Of a DNA stretch of 52,371 nucleotides, positions 33,494 through 41,884 are shown in pieces. The notes beneath the pieces were generated by a model. The model ran no database searches. It had not been told where the DNA came from and was given only the letters and a program-made list of their open reading frames with translations. The stretch spans positions 1 to 52,371 of the forward strand of contig JAUMXM010000010.1 of NCBI GenBank assembly GCA_030529085.1, written 5' to 3'. A program made the position numbers and the translations under genes. The number at the start of each line of letters is the position of its first letter. Positions within the stretch are counted from its first letter, which is position 1. This DNA comes from Rikenellaceae bacterium. GTDB taxonomy: Bacteria > Bacteroidota > Bacteroidia > Bacteroidales > Rikenellaceae.

Positions 33494-35914
33494 ATGAAAC
33501 GATTTCTCTTAACAGCGTGCGCCTCTATGGCCACGCTGTTGCTTTTTGCACAGACCCCTCGCACCGAGCAACTCATCGTTGATTGGGAGTTTCGCCGCGA
33601 CCACGCAGCCGAAGCTACTGAGGGTTGGCAGCGTGTCACCGTGCCCCACGATTGGGCAATCTATGGCCCCTTCTCGCGCGAAAACGACCTCCAAACGGTT
33701 GCTGTGGTGCAGAATGGCGAAACGGTCGCTACTGAAAAGACGGGGCGCACGGGCGGCCTTCCCTATGTGGGCAAGGGGTGCTACCGCACCACCGTTGCGG
33801 TCGATAAGAAGTCCGATGCCCGCTACCGACTCCTCTTCGACGGTGCGATGAGTGAGGCGCAGATTTTTGTCAATGGCCAACAGGTCTGCTTCTGGCCCTA
33901 TGGCTACAACTCCTTCTCGTGCGATGTAACCGAGTCGCTCCGCGCGGGCGAGAACGAGGTGGTTGTTCTGCTCGAAAACCGCCCCCAATCCTCGCGTTGG
34001 TACCCGGGTGCAGGTCTCTACCGCAAGGTGCGCCTGCTGACCCTGCCTGCGGTCCATGTGCCAGTGTGGGGTACGCAGATTACGACCCCCTATGTGGGCG
34101 AAGACTATGCCTCGGTGACCCTCAAGACCGAGATCGAGGGGCTGGCCGAGAAGAGCGCCATTACCCTCCGTACGGTGATCCGCAATGCCGAGGGGCGCAA
34201 GGTGGCCGTAAAGTGTGATACGCGCAAACTCTACTACGGCATGCCCTTCGAGCAGCACCTCACGATCGATCGCCCGGCTCTTTGGTCACCCGAGGAGCCA
34301 AACCTCTACACCGCAACGACGACCCTCATTTCCGAGGGTGTGGAGGTCGATCACTACACAACCCGCTTTGGTGTGCGCACCATCGAGTTGCGCGCCGACA
34401 AGGGCTTCTTCCTCAATGGCAAGCTGCGCAATATCAAGGGCGTCTGCCTCCACCACGACCTCGGCCCTCTGGGTGCGGCGGTTAATAAGGCGGCGATTCG
34501 TCGTCAGCTCACGTTGCTCAAGGAGATGGGTTGCGATGCCATCCGCACGGCCCACAATATGCCTGCCGAAGAGCTGGTCGAGTTGTGCGACGAGATGGGC
34601 TTTATGATGCAGCTCGAGCCCTTCGACGAGTGGGATGTGGCCAAGTGTGAGAATGGCTACCACCGCTATTTCGAGGAGTGGGCCGAGAAGGATATGGTCA
34701 ATATGTTGCGCCACTACCGCAACAACGCCTCGGTGGTGATGTGGTCGGTGGGCAACGAGGTGCCGACCCAATGGAAGGAGAGCGGCTATCGTGTGGCGCG
34801 CTGGCTGCAGGATATCTGCCACCGCGAGGATCCCACCCGCCCCGTAACCTGCGGTATGGATCAGTTTCCGACCGTCTTGGAGAATGGCTTCGCGGCGCAG
34901 TTCGATATTGCGGGCTTCAACTACCGTGTCCACTTCTACGAGCAGGGCTATAAGACGCTGCCTCAAAATCTGATTCTCGGTTCTGAAACCACCTCCACGG
35001 TCAGCTCGCGCGGTGTCTATCACTTCCCCGCCGAGCCGCTGAAGGGGGCGATTCACCCCGACCACCACTCCACGTCCTACGATTTGGAGTGCTGCTGGTG
35101 GTCGAATCTGCCCGACGAGGATTTTGCGGCCAACGAGGACTATCCCTGGCTTATCGGCCAGTTTGTCTGGACGGGCTTCGACTACCTGGGTGAGCCTTCG
35201 CCCTACGATACGGATGCCTGGCCCAACCACTCCTCGATGTTCGGCATCATCGACCTGGCCTCGATTCCCAAGGATCGCTATTGGCTCTATCGCTCGATAT
35301 GGAACACCGAGGCTGAGACGCTGCACATCCTGCCGCATTGGAATTGGTTGGGGCGCGAGGGTGAGATAACACCCATCTTTGTCTATACGTCGTATCCCGA
35401 AGCCGAGCTGTTTATTAATGGTAAGAGCCAGGGTCGTCGCGCCAAGAGCAAGGCGAGCAACATCGAACGCTACCGCTTGATGTGGAACGAGGTGCGCTAT
35501 GAGCCGGGCGAGGTGCGCGTAGTGGCCTACGACAAGGAGGGTAAGGTGGCTGCCGAGAAGCGTATGGTGACGGCCGGCAAGGGGTATCAGCTCCGCATCG
35601 AAGCCGACCGCACGCTGTTGGATGCCTCGGGTGAGGATTTGGCCTACCTCACGGTGAGCGTGGTGGATCGAGCCGGCAATCCCGTGCCGACCGAGAGCCG
35701 CGAGGTGAGGGTCGAGGTCGAGGGGGCAGGTGCGTTCCGCGCCATGGCCAACGGCGACCCCACGTCGCTCGAACTCTTCCACGAAAATGCGATGCACCTC
35801 TTTAGCGGCAAGCTCACAGCCATCGTTCAGAGCGCCGACGAGGCGGGCGAAATCACTGTCACGGTACGTGCCAAGGGGTTGAAACCTGCCACGCTGACCT
35901 TGCAGACAAAATAA
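33494..35914 (+). CDS. GH2 glycosidase (beta-galactosidase type)
   Basis: 806 residues with a signal peptide (cut near residue 20). Domain order: GH2 sugar-binding (WQRVTVPHDWAIYGPF, SSRWYPGAGLYR), immunoglobulin-like domain, catalytic TIM barrel with acid/base Glu422 (WSVGNEVP) and nucleophile Glu498 (ILGSETTS), then DUF4982-like (YPEAELFINGKSQGR) and a C-terminal Ig-like domain. Beta-galactosidase is the default activity; beta-glucuronidase or arabinosidase activity cannot be excluded. With the preceding GH43-like protein it could trim plant polysaccharide side chains. Confidence 0.9.
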   Translation: MKRFLLTACASMATLLLFAQTPRTEQLIVDWEFRRDHAAEATEGWQRVTVPHDWAIYGPFSRENDLQTVAVVQNGETVATEKTGRTGGLPYVGKGCYRTTVAVDKKSDARYRLLFDGAMSEAQIFVNGQQVCFWPYGYNSFSCDVTESLRAGENEVVVLLENRPQSSRWYPGAGLYRKVRLLTLPAVHVPVWGTQITTPYVGEDYASVTLKTEIEGLAEKSAITLRTVIRNAEGRKVAVKCDTRKLYYGMPFEQHLTIDRPALWSPEEPNLYTATTTLISEGVEVDHYTTRFGVRTIELRADKGFFLNGKLRNIKGVCLHHDLGPLGAAVNKAAIRRQLTLLKEMGCDAIRTAHNMPAEELVELCDEMGFMMQLEPFDEWDVAKCENGYHRYFEEWAEKDMVNMLRHYRNNASVVMWSVGNEVPTQWKESGYRVARWLQDICHREDPTRPVTCGMDQFPTVLENGFAAQFDIAGFNYRVHFYEQGYKTLPQNLILGSETTSTVSSRGVYHFPAEPLKGAIHPDHHSTSYDLECCWWSNLPDEDFAANEDYPWLIGQFVWTGFDYLGEPSPYDTDAWPNHSSMFGIIDLASIPKDRYWLYRSIWNTEAETLHILPHWNWLGREGEITPIFVYTSYPEAELFINGKSQGRRAKSKASNIERYRLMWNEVRYEPGEVRVVAYDKEGKVAAEKRMVTAGKGYQLRIEADRTLLDASGEDLAYLTVSVVDRAGNPVPTESREVRVEVEGAGAFRAMANGDPTSLELFHENAMHLFSGKLTAIVQSADEAGEITVTVRAKGLKPATLTLQTK

Positions 35915-35918
35915 TCGA

Positions 35919-35947
35919 AAAGGGGAGGTTGCGACCTCCCTTTTTTT
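35919..35947 (+). terminator. Terminator after the GH2 gene
   Basis: Stem GGGAGGT (35923-35929) with ACCTCCC (35934-35940), loop TGCG, then seven or more T. Confidence 0.88.
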
Positions 35948-35958
35948 CGCTATCTTTG
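35929..35958 (+). promoter_or_regulatory. Promoter embedded in the preceding terminator
   Basis: TTG (35929-35931), 19 nt, TATCTTTG (35951-35958). The -33 element lies in the terminator loop, so terminator and promoter overlap. Confidence 0.7.
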
Positions 35959-35975
35959 CGACAAAATAAAATGCT

Positions 35976-36545
35976 ATGGAGGAGAAGGAATTTTACGATA
36001 AGTTTGAGGAGAACCTCATTGTCGAGCTTTTGAAGCGTTGCACGCAGCAGGGACTCCTGGAGGGTACGTTGCTTTCGTCGGAGGATATCGACGAGCGTTG
36101 GAAGGAGTATGCGCCCCACTATATGGCCGATGCAATGAGCCAGCTCAACGACTATCCCGCCGCTGCAATGGCCTGGGCCGCCTATGTGGGTATGGCTGTG
36201 GCACACCGCTGGGATGAGGATTGGGTGCGCTACCACAACGAGCCTTACGAACAGCTGCACGGCAAGGAGGGCTTCGACGATATGGACGAGCACATCGTGC
36301 AGTCGATCCTGGGCCTCTCGCTCGAGTCGGAGACCAATCAGAAGATCGAGGAGCTACTTCGCAGTTGTGCCCAGCTCTGCATCACGCTCATCCGCCGTGA
36401 GCAGATCGAGGCGCAGACCACCAAAGCCTTCTATGTCTTTGCGCGCACGACACGCTGCATGTTCCGTATCGGAGCAGCGCTCGAACTCAAGCGCCTCGGC
36501 TACAAATTCGAGAAGGCCAATTTGAGCGAGCTGCCCCAAGCCTAA
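35976..36545 (+). CDS. Conserved cytoplasmic helical protein, unknown function
   Basis: 189 residues, acidic and almost entirely helical, without signal peptide. Recognisable features are a charged N-terminus (MEEKEFYDKFEENLIVELLKRC), an aromatic/alanine helix (YPAAAMAWAAYVGMAVAHRWD) and a C-terminal CMFRIGAALELKRLGYKF. I cannot assign a family. It is a single-gene unit with its own promoter and terminator, which argues that it is a real and independently expressed gene. Confidence 0.7.
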   Translation: MEEKEFYDKFEENLIVELLKRCTQQGLLEGTLLSSEDIDERWKEYAPHYMADAMSQLNDYPAAAMAWAAYVGMAVAHRWDEDWVRYHNEPYEQLHGKEGFDDMDEHIVQSILGLSLESETNQKIEELLRSCAQLCITLIRREQIEAQTTKAFYVFARTTRCMFRIGAALELKRLGYKFEKANLSELPQA

Positions 36546-36547
36546 AT

Positions 36548-36579
36548 AAAAAAGCTATCCGATTGCGGATAGCTTTTTT
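36548..36579. terminator. Bidirectional terminator
   Basis: Perfect 14-bp stem AAAAAAGCTATCCG and complement around ATTG, between convergent genes. Confidence 0.9.
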
Positions 36580-36583
36580 GTTG

Positions 36584-37432
36584 CTATTTGGTCCACTGTT
36601 CGAGCCAGCGCTCCAGCTCGGCGGTCCATTCGCGTTTGTAGGGCATCCACTCCTCGTAGCCCCAGCCGTGGCCACCCGTGGGGTAGATGAAGAGTGCCGC
36701 CTGAATCCCCTTGGCACGCAGAGCCGTGAAGTATTCGATGCTGTTCTGGCAGGGGACGGTTCTATCGTCGGCCGAGCAGAGCAGGAAGGCGGGCGGGGTA
36801 TTCTCCTTGACCTGCTTCGAGGCCCAGTAACGATCGACAGCCTCGTCGCTCTCGTCGCCCATCAGGAGCGACTTTGCAAACCACTTGTTCATCATCACAA
36901 AGGGGTAGAAGAGAATCTGGAAATCGGGGCGATCCTCTTCGGAGGTGAACTGCGTGGCGGCCTGGGCTGCGAGGTTACCTCCGGCCGAGGCTCCCATGAT
37001 GCCTACCTTCGCCGGATCGACGTTCCACTCCGCACAGCGCTCACGCATCGTGCGGATGGCTTGCAGGGCGTCGCTGATCGGAATCCCGATGTCGCCATTC
37101 GGCATACGGTATTTCAACACGGCGTAGGTGATTCCCTGCTTGTTGAACCAGGTGGCCATATCGTGCCCCTCGTGGTTCATCGCCAGGCGACGGTAGCCGC
37201 CACCCGGGCAGGAGATGATAGCCGGTGCGTTGGGTACGGAGGCAGGGTAGACATAGAGCGTGGCGCGCGAGATGTTGGCCACGCGGCCATTCTCGAGGGG
37301 TTGCTCGGGGCCCGTCAAACCATTCTCTTTTGGAGCGCCATTGGGCCATATATCCACTACAATAGGCTTGGGTTGTGCCTGCGCATAGCCGATGGCCAGC
37401 AGCAGCACGGCGAGTGTGAGGAGTCGTTTCAT
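36584..37432 (-). CDS. Secreted alpha/beta-hydrolase (carbohydrate esterase-like)
   Basis: 282 residues with a Sec signal peptide (MKRLLTLAVLLLAIGYAQAQ). The alpha/beta-hydrolase core has the oxyanion segment CPGGGYRRLAMNHEGHDMA, nucleophile elbow GASAGGNLAAQ, acid in CSADDRTVP and His in PTGGHGWGY. This is the pattern of acetylxylan- or other carbohydrate esterases found in the periplasm of glycan-degrading Bacteroidota. The substrate is not certain; a general short-chain esterase is the alternative. Confidence 0.82.
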   Translation of the reverse strand: MKRLLTLAVLLLAIGYAQAQPKPIVVDIWPNGAPKENGLTGPEQPLENGRVANISRATLYVYPASVPNAPAIISCPGGGYRRLAMNHEGHDMATWFNKQGITYAVLKYRMPNGDIGIPISDALQAIRTMRERCAEWNVDPAKVGIMGASAGGNLAAQAATQFTSEEDRPDFQILFYPFVMMNKWFAKSLLMGDESDEAVDRYWASKQVKENTPPAFLLCSADDRTVPCQNSIEYFTALRAKGIQAALFIYPTGGHGWGYEEWMPYKREWTAELERWLEQWTK

Positions 37433-37549
37433 CGTAGAAGTTGTGTTAAAAGGTTGCTTAATGAGGTCGTTTCGACAAATTTAGTGATTTTAAAGCAAAG
37501 AATCAACCAAAAAATGGCTATCTTTGTTTATCCCCTAATCGAATTACAG

Positions 37550-38551
37550 ATGAAAAGAAAGGTAGCTTTGGTTCTATCGAGCGGTGGCCCTCGAGGTTTT
37601 GCCTATATCGGTGCCCTCGAGGAGTTGGAGGCGCGCGGCTATGAGGTGACATCGGTGGCCGGCACCTCGATCGGCTCACTGGTGGGCGGTATCTATGCGG
37701 CCGGAAAGCTTCCCGAATTCAAGGAGTGGCTCTATCGACTCGATGCCTGGAAGGTCTTCTCGTTGCTCGATCTCTCGATCGGCTTGAACCATGTTGTCAA
37801 GGGTGAGAAGATTATCGAGGCGATGCGACAGGTGGTGCCCGACGTCGATATTGAGGCGTTGAAGATCCCCTTTGTGGCTGTTGCTGCCGACCTCTATACG
37901 GGCGAGGAGGTGCTCTTCCGCGAGGGAAAACTCTTTACGGCGATCCGTGCTTCGATTTCGATTCCTTCGTTGTTCCGCCCCGTGCCACATGGGCTGACGA
38001 AACTCATTGACGGCTGTGTCGCCAACTGCCTTCCGCTGAGCCGTGTGCAACGCACGGAGGGCGATTTGCTGGTGGCCTTCGATGTGAATGATATCAATGT
38101 GGGAGAGATTCGCGCCATTTTGGAGCAAGAGCATGCAGCACGGGAGGTGGATAATGCCTTCGGACGTCAGAAACGGTTGGAGTTGCGTGAGGCGATCTCA
38201 ACGGCGACATCGATCGAATCGGTGAGCTTGGTCGATAAGCTGAAGTATGTTGGCTCGCGAGCCGTATCGGTATTGAAGGAGGTGATCAGCTACGAGGAGA
38301 ATTACAACGCCGATACGGCGATGATCTATGGCGAAAATTACTACAATCTGATTGATCGCTCCTTCAGCCTGATGAACCATCGTCAATCGGAGCTCTCGAT
38401 AGCCCTGCATCGTCCCGACATTGTGGTACGCATGCCCTTTGATGCCTATGGTCAGATGTCGGACTATGCCAAGGCGCAAGAGATTGCCGATGAGGGCCGT
38501 CGCTTGATGGCAGAGGCGCTGGACCGCTACGAATCCAGCCAGGAGTGTTGA
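37550..38551 (+). CDS. Patatin-like phospholipase
   Basis: 333 residues. Oxyanion loop SSGGPRGFAYIGAL is at residues 10-23, nucleophile elbow AGTSIGSLVGG has Ser40, and the dyad Asp is in KLIDGCVANCLP, where the usual DGG reads DGC. The front ~200 residues are the patatin domain, and the rest is helical. It acts as a serine lipid acyl hydrolase in the cytoplasm or at the inner membrane. The start at 37550 follows a TATCTTTG box (37519-37526); the reading frame is open for 329 more codons upstream but that part is antisense to the esterase and not coding. Confidence 0.85.
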   Translation: MKRKVALVLSSGGPRGFAYIGALEELEARGYEVTSVAGTSIGSLVGGIYAAGKLPEFKEWLYRLDAWKVFSLLDLSIGLNHVVKGEKIIEAMRQVVPDVDIEALKIPFVAVAADLYTGEEVLFREGKLFTAIRASISIPSLFRPVPHGLTKLIDGCVANCLPLSRVQRTEGDLLVAFDVNDINVGEIRAILEQEHAAREVDNAFGRQKRLELREAISTATSIESVSLVDKLKYVGSRAVSVLKEVISYEENYNADTAMIYGENYYNLIDRSFSLMNHRQSELSIALHRPDIVVRMPFDAYGQMSDYAKAQEIADEGRRLMAEALDRYESSQEC

Positions 38552-38570
38552 ACAAATAACGACTGAAGTG

Positions 38571-39125
38571 ATGACCGAAAAGGAGAAGATGCTGCGCGGT
38601 GAACTCTACGATGCCAATTACAACGAAGCCCTCATTGCCGAGCGTACCCAATGCAAAATTAAATGCCAACGGTATAATACGATGCCCTACGATGCCGAGG
38701 GGCGGAAAGAGTTGCTGTCCTCGATTATTGGCAGCCACGGTGAGAATTTTATCATCGAGCCGGCGTTTTGGTGCGACTACGGTTATAATATCCACTTGGG
38801 CGAGAACTTCTATGCCAACCACAATCTGGTGATTTTAGATGGCGCTCCGGTGCGTTTTGGTCGCAATGTCTTTATTGCTCCCAACTGCGGATTCCACACC
38901 GCAGGTCATCCCCTCGATGCAGCACGACGCAATGCAGGCTTGGAGTACGCCCGACCGATTACCGTGGGCGACGATGTGTGGTTTGGAGCCGGCGTACAGG
39001 TGATGCCGGGTGTGACGATCGGCAGCAATGTGGTGATCGGTGGCGGTAGCGTGGTGACACGTGATATTCCCGCTGATTCGGTGGCTGTTGGTAACCCTTG
39101 TCGGGTGATCAAAAAGTTGGAGTAG
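38571..39125 (+). CDS. Sugar O-acetyltransferase (maltose acetyltransferase/NodL-like)
   Basis: 184 residues. The N-terminal Mac helical domain (MTEKEKMLRGELYDANYNEAL) is followed by a left-handed parallel beta-helix of hexapeptide repeats. The catalytic His lies in CGFHTAGHPLD, and the C-terminal VGNPCRVIKKL is typical. It acetylates a sugar hydroxyl with acetyl-CoA as a trimer. It starts 19 bp after the patatin gene, probably as a bicistron. ATG 38571 is preceded directly by an in-frame GTG that could extend it by one codon. Confidence 0.9.
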   Translation: MTEKEKMLRGELYDANYNEALIAERTQCKIKCQRYNTMPYDAEGRKELLSSIIGSHGENFIIEPAFWCDYGYNIHLGENFYANHNLVILDGAPVRFGRNVFIAPNCGFHTAGHPLDAARRNAGLEYARPITVGDDVWFGAGVQVMPGVTIGSNVVIGGGSVVTRDIPADSVAVGNPCRVIKKLE

Positions 39126-39128
39126 CGA

Positions 39129-39623
39129 TCAGAGAATTTTGAGCGCAATGGCGGCACACGCCTCGGCATCGGCCAGGGCGTGGTGATGCTGCTCGAGGTG
39201 GTAGCCGCAGGCTGCTGCTGTGGTGTGGAGCTGGTGGTTGGGCAGCGTGCGACCAAAAGTGCGTCGCGAGGCTGCTAACGTATCGTAGAAACAATATCCG
39301 GGATAAGGGAGTGCGTAGGCTTCGTGTACGGCCTTCAGACACCCCTCGTCAAAACGGGCGTTGTGGGCAACCAGCGTAAGCCCCTCGATCATCGGTTCGA
39401 TCTCTTCCCATACTTCGGGAAAGCGTCGCGCTGTGTTGGTGTCGCGATCCGAAAGGCCATGCACCTGCTGGCAAAACCAGGCGTAATAGTTGGGCGTGGG
39501 GCGAATCAGGCTGTAGTAGGAGTCGACCACCTTACCACCGCGTACAACAACCACACCGACCGAGCAAACACTCGATCGCGTCCCGTTGGCTGTCTCGAAA
39601 TCTATGGCTGCAAAGTCCTGCAT
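39129..39623 (-). CDS. DEDDh 3'-5' exonuclease (DNA polymerase III epsilon-like)
   Basis: 164 residues with all three exonuclease motifs: Exo I AAIDFETA (Asp8, Glu10), Exo II LVAHNARFDEGCL, and Exo III HHALADAEACA (His and Asp). It is only a catalytic domain, as in epsilon-like exonucleases, RNase T and orphan exonucleases of Bacteroidota. It is convergent with the acetyltransferase gene, with three bases between their stop codons. Confidence 0.9.
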   Translation of the reverse strand: MQDFAAIDFETANGTRSSVCSVGVVVVRGGKVVDSYYSLIRPTPNYYAWFCQQVHGLSDRDTNTARRFPEVWEEIEPMIEGLTLVAHNARFDEGCLKAVHEAYALPYPGYCFYDTLAASRRTFGRTLPNHQLHTTAAACGYHLEQHHHALADAEACAAIALKIL

Positions 39624-39685
39624 ACGGTGACAAAGATACTACTTTTTGGCGTATGGTTGCGAAAATCGACCTATAATTGAATAGA

Positions 39686-39721
39686 AAAAGCAGGAGCAGT
39701 TGTGAGGCTGCTCCTGCTTTT
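39686..39721. terminator. Hairpin terminator upstream of the exonuclease gene
   Basis: Perfect 14-bp stem AAAAGCAGGAGCAG and complement, loop TTGTGAGG. On the minus strand it ends the OB-fold lipoprotein gene. Confidence 0.88.
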
Positions 39722-39736
39722 GTTGTGAGCGGTTGA

Positions 39737-40303
39737 TTACTCCTCGACAATCTCGTACGAGGTGGCATCTACGTGGTAGAAGGCGAGGTACTCCTTGCCC
39801 GTAGCCTCCTTCTCGGCGGCAATCTTGGCGCGGAAATCGGCGATGCGCTCAGCTACCGAGTTGCCCGTTTCGCCACGAGCAGCCTTCTCGGTGCTGCAAC
39901 CGCCTTCACCCTCTTCGCCATGCTCCTTTTCGGTGGCCGATCTGGCCTCCCAGGCTTGGAGGTAGGCCTCGTCGATGCGATCCTCGACGAGCTTCCCCGT
40001 TACACGTACGATGCTGTTCACACACTCCTGCTTGAAGGCGCCCAGCTCGCAAGCCTCGACGCGGATGGTCTTCGTCTCGTTGCTCCCCATCAGGAAGATC
40101 TTCGTGGCGCCGTGCTGGCATGCGTGGGTGCAGAGACCTTCGATTACAACCTCCTGGCCCGTCATCGTGGCTGCATCAGCCAGCAGAGCATCGATCTCGA
40201 TGGCCGGCACAGCCTCTTCTGCAGCCTTGTTTTTCGTTGTGTTGCCACCGCAAGCGACAAGCATCGTCGCAGCAGCAAAAAGCATCATCAGTTTCGTTTT
40301 CAT
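39737..40303 (-). CDS. OB-fold-like lipoprotein, unknown function
   Basis: 188 residues with lipoprotein signal MKTKLMMLFAAATMLVACGG (Cys18). A middle domain of about 70 residues (TGQEVVIEGLCTHACQHGATKIFLM through SIVRVTGKLVEDRID) looks like a tRNA_anti/OB-fold of the kind seen in Bacteroidota periplasmic lipoproteins. It contains the cysteine/histidine patch CTHACQHG, a possible metal or redox site. The C-terminus is a charged helix. The start 40303 fits the signal; an ATG 33 nt upstream does not. Confidence 0.75.
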   Translation of the reverse strand: MKTKLMMLFAAATMLVACGGNTTKNKAAEEAVPAIEIDALLADAATMTGQEVVIEGLCTHACQHGATKIFLMGSNETKTIRVEACELGAFKQECVNSIVRVTGKLVEDRIDEAYLQAWEARSATEKEHGEEGEGGCSTEKAARGETGNSVAERIADFRAKIAAEKEATGKEYLAFYHVDATSYEIVEE

Positions 40304-40784
40304 TTTGTAGTTGATTGATATGTTATATTTCTGCATTTTTTTTGCTTTACAAATATAACGAAAACTATTAATATTACCGCGTAGAATGTGAGTTAATTGT
40401 GCGAAAAGATCTCTGACCCGTATCGAATCTCTCTTATTTGGCCGTCTGGGTCGATGGGCTGCTTACTATTATTTTTTTTGTACGAATCGTCGCGATATCC
40501 GATTTATTTTTATAAATTTGTATTACTATCTACGTGATAGCAGAACATATTTTAGTGAAAGTGTTTCGCTAATCCTTGAGAGAAAATGTGGAAGTTTTCA
40601 ATGCACAGGGATAACGCAACGCTCATCACCGCATATAGGCACGTATTCTGCGTGTGCTATTCGGTGTGGAGTATTGTTTATTTGTGCATGGGTATTTCCA
40701 CAACCTTCTCTCAGATAGACGAATGGCTCCACACTTTCTGTTGTGTAAAAGCTCTTGTCCGGAGCCAAAGAGTAAAGCGTTGTT
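40304..40784. other. 481-bp AT-rich intergenic region with inverted repeats
   Basis: No supported gene. A TAAATTTG -7-like box is at 40513-40520. Two inverted repeats could fold in RNA: GTGTGGAG (40664-40671) with CTCCACAC (40727-40734), and GAGAGAAAATGTGGAA (40578-40593) with an imperfect complement at 40696-40712. The right end leads into the 206-residue secreted protein. It may be a long structured leader, or foreign DNA at the edge of the tRNA-Asp locus. Confidence 0.4.
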
Positions 40785-41405
40785 ATGAAAAACTATTTCT
40801 TGGCTTTAATCGTATCCGTTTTGTTGCCGATGGGGCTGCAAGCGAAGGTCAAAGGGTATTACCGCGTATCGCTGAGTACGGTTGATGTTGTCGGTGAAAA
40901 AGGTGTGATTTCAAATCCGGAGAACGCGCAAGGGTTTACAACTCCTGTTTATGAGGATGATGTTATGGCCATTGCCTTTAACTTTGAGCCCACCCATATC
41001 GATTTCACCCTCTCGAACAAAAGCGACCAAACATTGAAGATTCTTTGGGATGAGGCGATTTATGTGGGTGGCCCGTCGGGTGTCAGTGTCGGAGTTTTCC
41101 ATAGCGGAGTGAAGCTCATCGACAGATCTGCACCTCAAACTCCGACTGTAGTTGTGCGAGGAAGTAAAATCAATGATCTGTTGGTGACAAAGGATGGTGT
41201 CTCGTTCAATGGGACCTTTGGCCGATGGGTATACTCCTATATTCTCTATTGGGAAGATGCGCTTAAGCAGGTAAAAGTGTTGCTCCCCATTGAGGTGAAT
41301 GGCGAAAAGCGCGAATATCTGTTTGATTTTGCTGTTAATTGGGAAAACATCAAAGTCAAGACGCGTATATACGATGGCAGAGAATACTATATCGAGAAAA
41401 AATAA
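40785..41405 (+). CDS. Secreted protein of unknown function next to the tRNA-Asp array
   Basis: 206 residues with a signal peptide (MKNYFLALIVSVLLPMGLQA). The mature protein is beta-rich (FNFEPTHIDFTLSNKSDQTLKILWDEAIYV, VKVLLPIEVNGEKREYLFDF) and resembles an Ig-like or lipocalin-like secreted domain without an assigned family. Codon use is more AT-rich than that of its neighbours, and the gene lies between a long intergenic region and a repeat locus at a tRNA. Both suggest acquisition by transfer. It has its own terminator. Confidence 0.7.
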   Translation: MKNYFLALIVSVLLPMGLQAKVKGYYRVSLSTVDVVGEKGVISNPENAQGFTTPVYEDDVMAIAFNFEPTHIDFTLSNKSDQTLKILWDEAIYVGGPSGVSVGVFHSGVKLIDRSAPQTPTVVVRGSKINDLLVTKDGVSFNGTFGRWVYSYILYWEDALKQVKVLLPIEVNGEKREYLFDFAVNWENIKVKTRIYDGREYYIEKK

Positions 41406-41418
41406 GATATGATTCTAG

Positions 41419-41443
41419 AGGCGACATGATAGTCGCCTTTTTT
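41419..41443 (+). terminator. Terminator of the unknown secreted protein gene
   Basis: Stem AGGCGAC (41419-41425) with GTCGCCT (41432-41438), loop ATGATA, followed by TTTTT. Confidence 0.85.
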
Positions 41444-41532
41444 ATTGCTTTTCGCTTAACGGATGTTGTAAACGAGTAAGCACGAAAAAAAGACGACTGA
41501 ATCACTTCAGTCGTCTGCGCTCTATAAATTGG

Positions 41533-41552
41533 CGGTGCGTAGGGGACTCGAA
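41533..41552 (-). repeat. tRNA-Asp 3'-end fragment with terminator
   Basis: 20 nt identical to the last 20 nt of the tRNA-Asp gene (T-loop to discriminator), preceded on the plus strand by a copy of the terminator found behind the real tRNA. About 68 bp are repeated in all, with one base of difference. This is the form of an attachment-site duplication at a tRNA 3' end. Confidence 0.85.
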
Positions 41553-41682
41553 GTGCGATAGCACTCGCGCGATTGCCGCTGAAGATAAAAAAATAACTAA
41601 TCGCGCAACCCCTTATTTTGTGAGTAGTGCCCACACAGCGACACGGAGCGCAGGACACGCAATGCGTGTTGTGCTTTTTTGT

Positions 41683-41721
41683 GTGCTACTCGTGCAACGA
41701 ATGTTGCAAACGAGTAAGCAC
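41683..41721. repeat. Long hairpin downstream of tRNA-Asp copy 1
   Basis: GTGCTACTCGT pairs with ACGAGTAAGCAC (one bulge), and inside it GCAAC pairs with GTTGC around GAAT. It occurs unchanged in the second unit (42204-42242), and degenerate forms lie near 41460 and 41974-42005. Confidence 0.75.
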
Positions 41722-41754
41722 AAAAAAAAGACGACTGAATCACTTCAGTCGTCT
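41722..41754 (-). terminator. Terminator of tRNA-Asp copy 1
   Basis: 11-bp stem AGACGACTGAA/TTCAGTCGTCT around TCAC, followed on the minus strand by eight T. The same hairpin appears at 41491-41516, 42012-42037 and 42250-42275. Confidence 0.9.
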
Positions 41755-41769
41755 GCGCTCTTAAATTGG

Positions 41770-41843
41770 CGGTGCGTAGGGGACTCGAACCCCTGACCCC
41801 GTGCGTGACAGGCACGTATTCTAACCAGCTGAACTAACGCACC
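41770..41843 (-). tRNA. tRNA-Asp(GUC), copy 1
   Basis: 74 nt with acceptor GGTGCGT/ACGCACC, discriminator G (typical of tRNA-Asp), D-arm AGTTCAGCTGGTTAGAAT, anticodon loop CTGTCAC (GUC), and T-arm AGGGG-TTCGAGT-CCCCT. It is identical to copy 2. CCA is not encoded. Confidence 0.96.
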
Positions 41844-41884
41844 AATTTTAGAACCTTGCAACCGGTGTTCCCTAATTGCGAGTG

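Larger units (their letters stand above)
41485..41864. repeat. 380-bp direct repeat, copy A
   Basis: Identical base for base to 42006-42385 (offset 521). In plus-strand order it holds a terminator copy (41491-41516), a tRNA-Asp 3'-end fragment, a hairpin-rich spacer, a second terminator copy (41729-41754) and a complete tRNA-Asp gene. The copies diverge at both edges. Confidence 0.95.

Noticed and set aside
36563-37549. 329-codon upstream extension of the patatin gene
   Set aside because: It runs antisense through the esterase gene. The patatin motif starts immediately at 37550, and a -7 box lies just before it.
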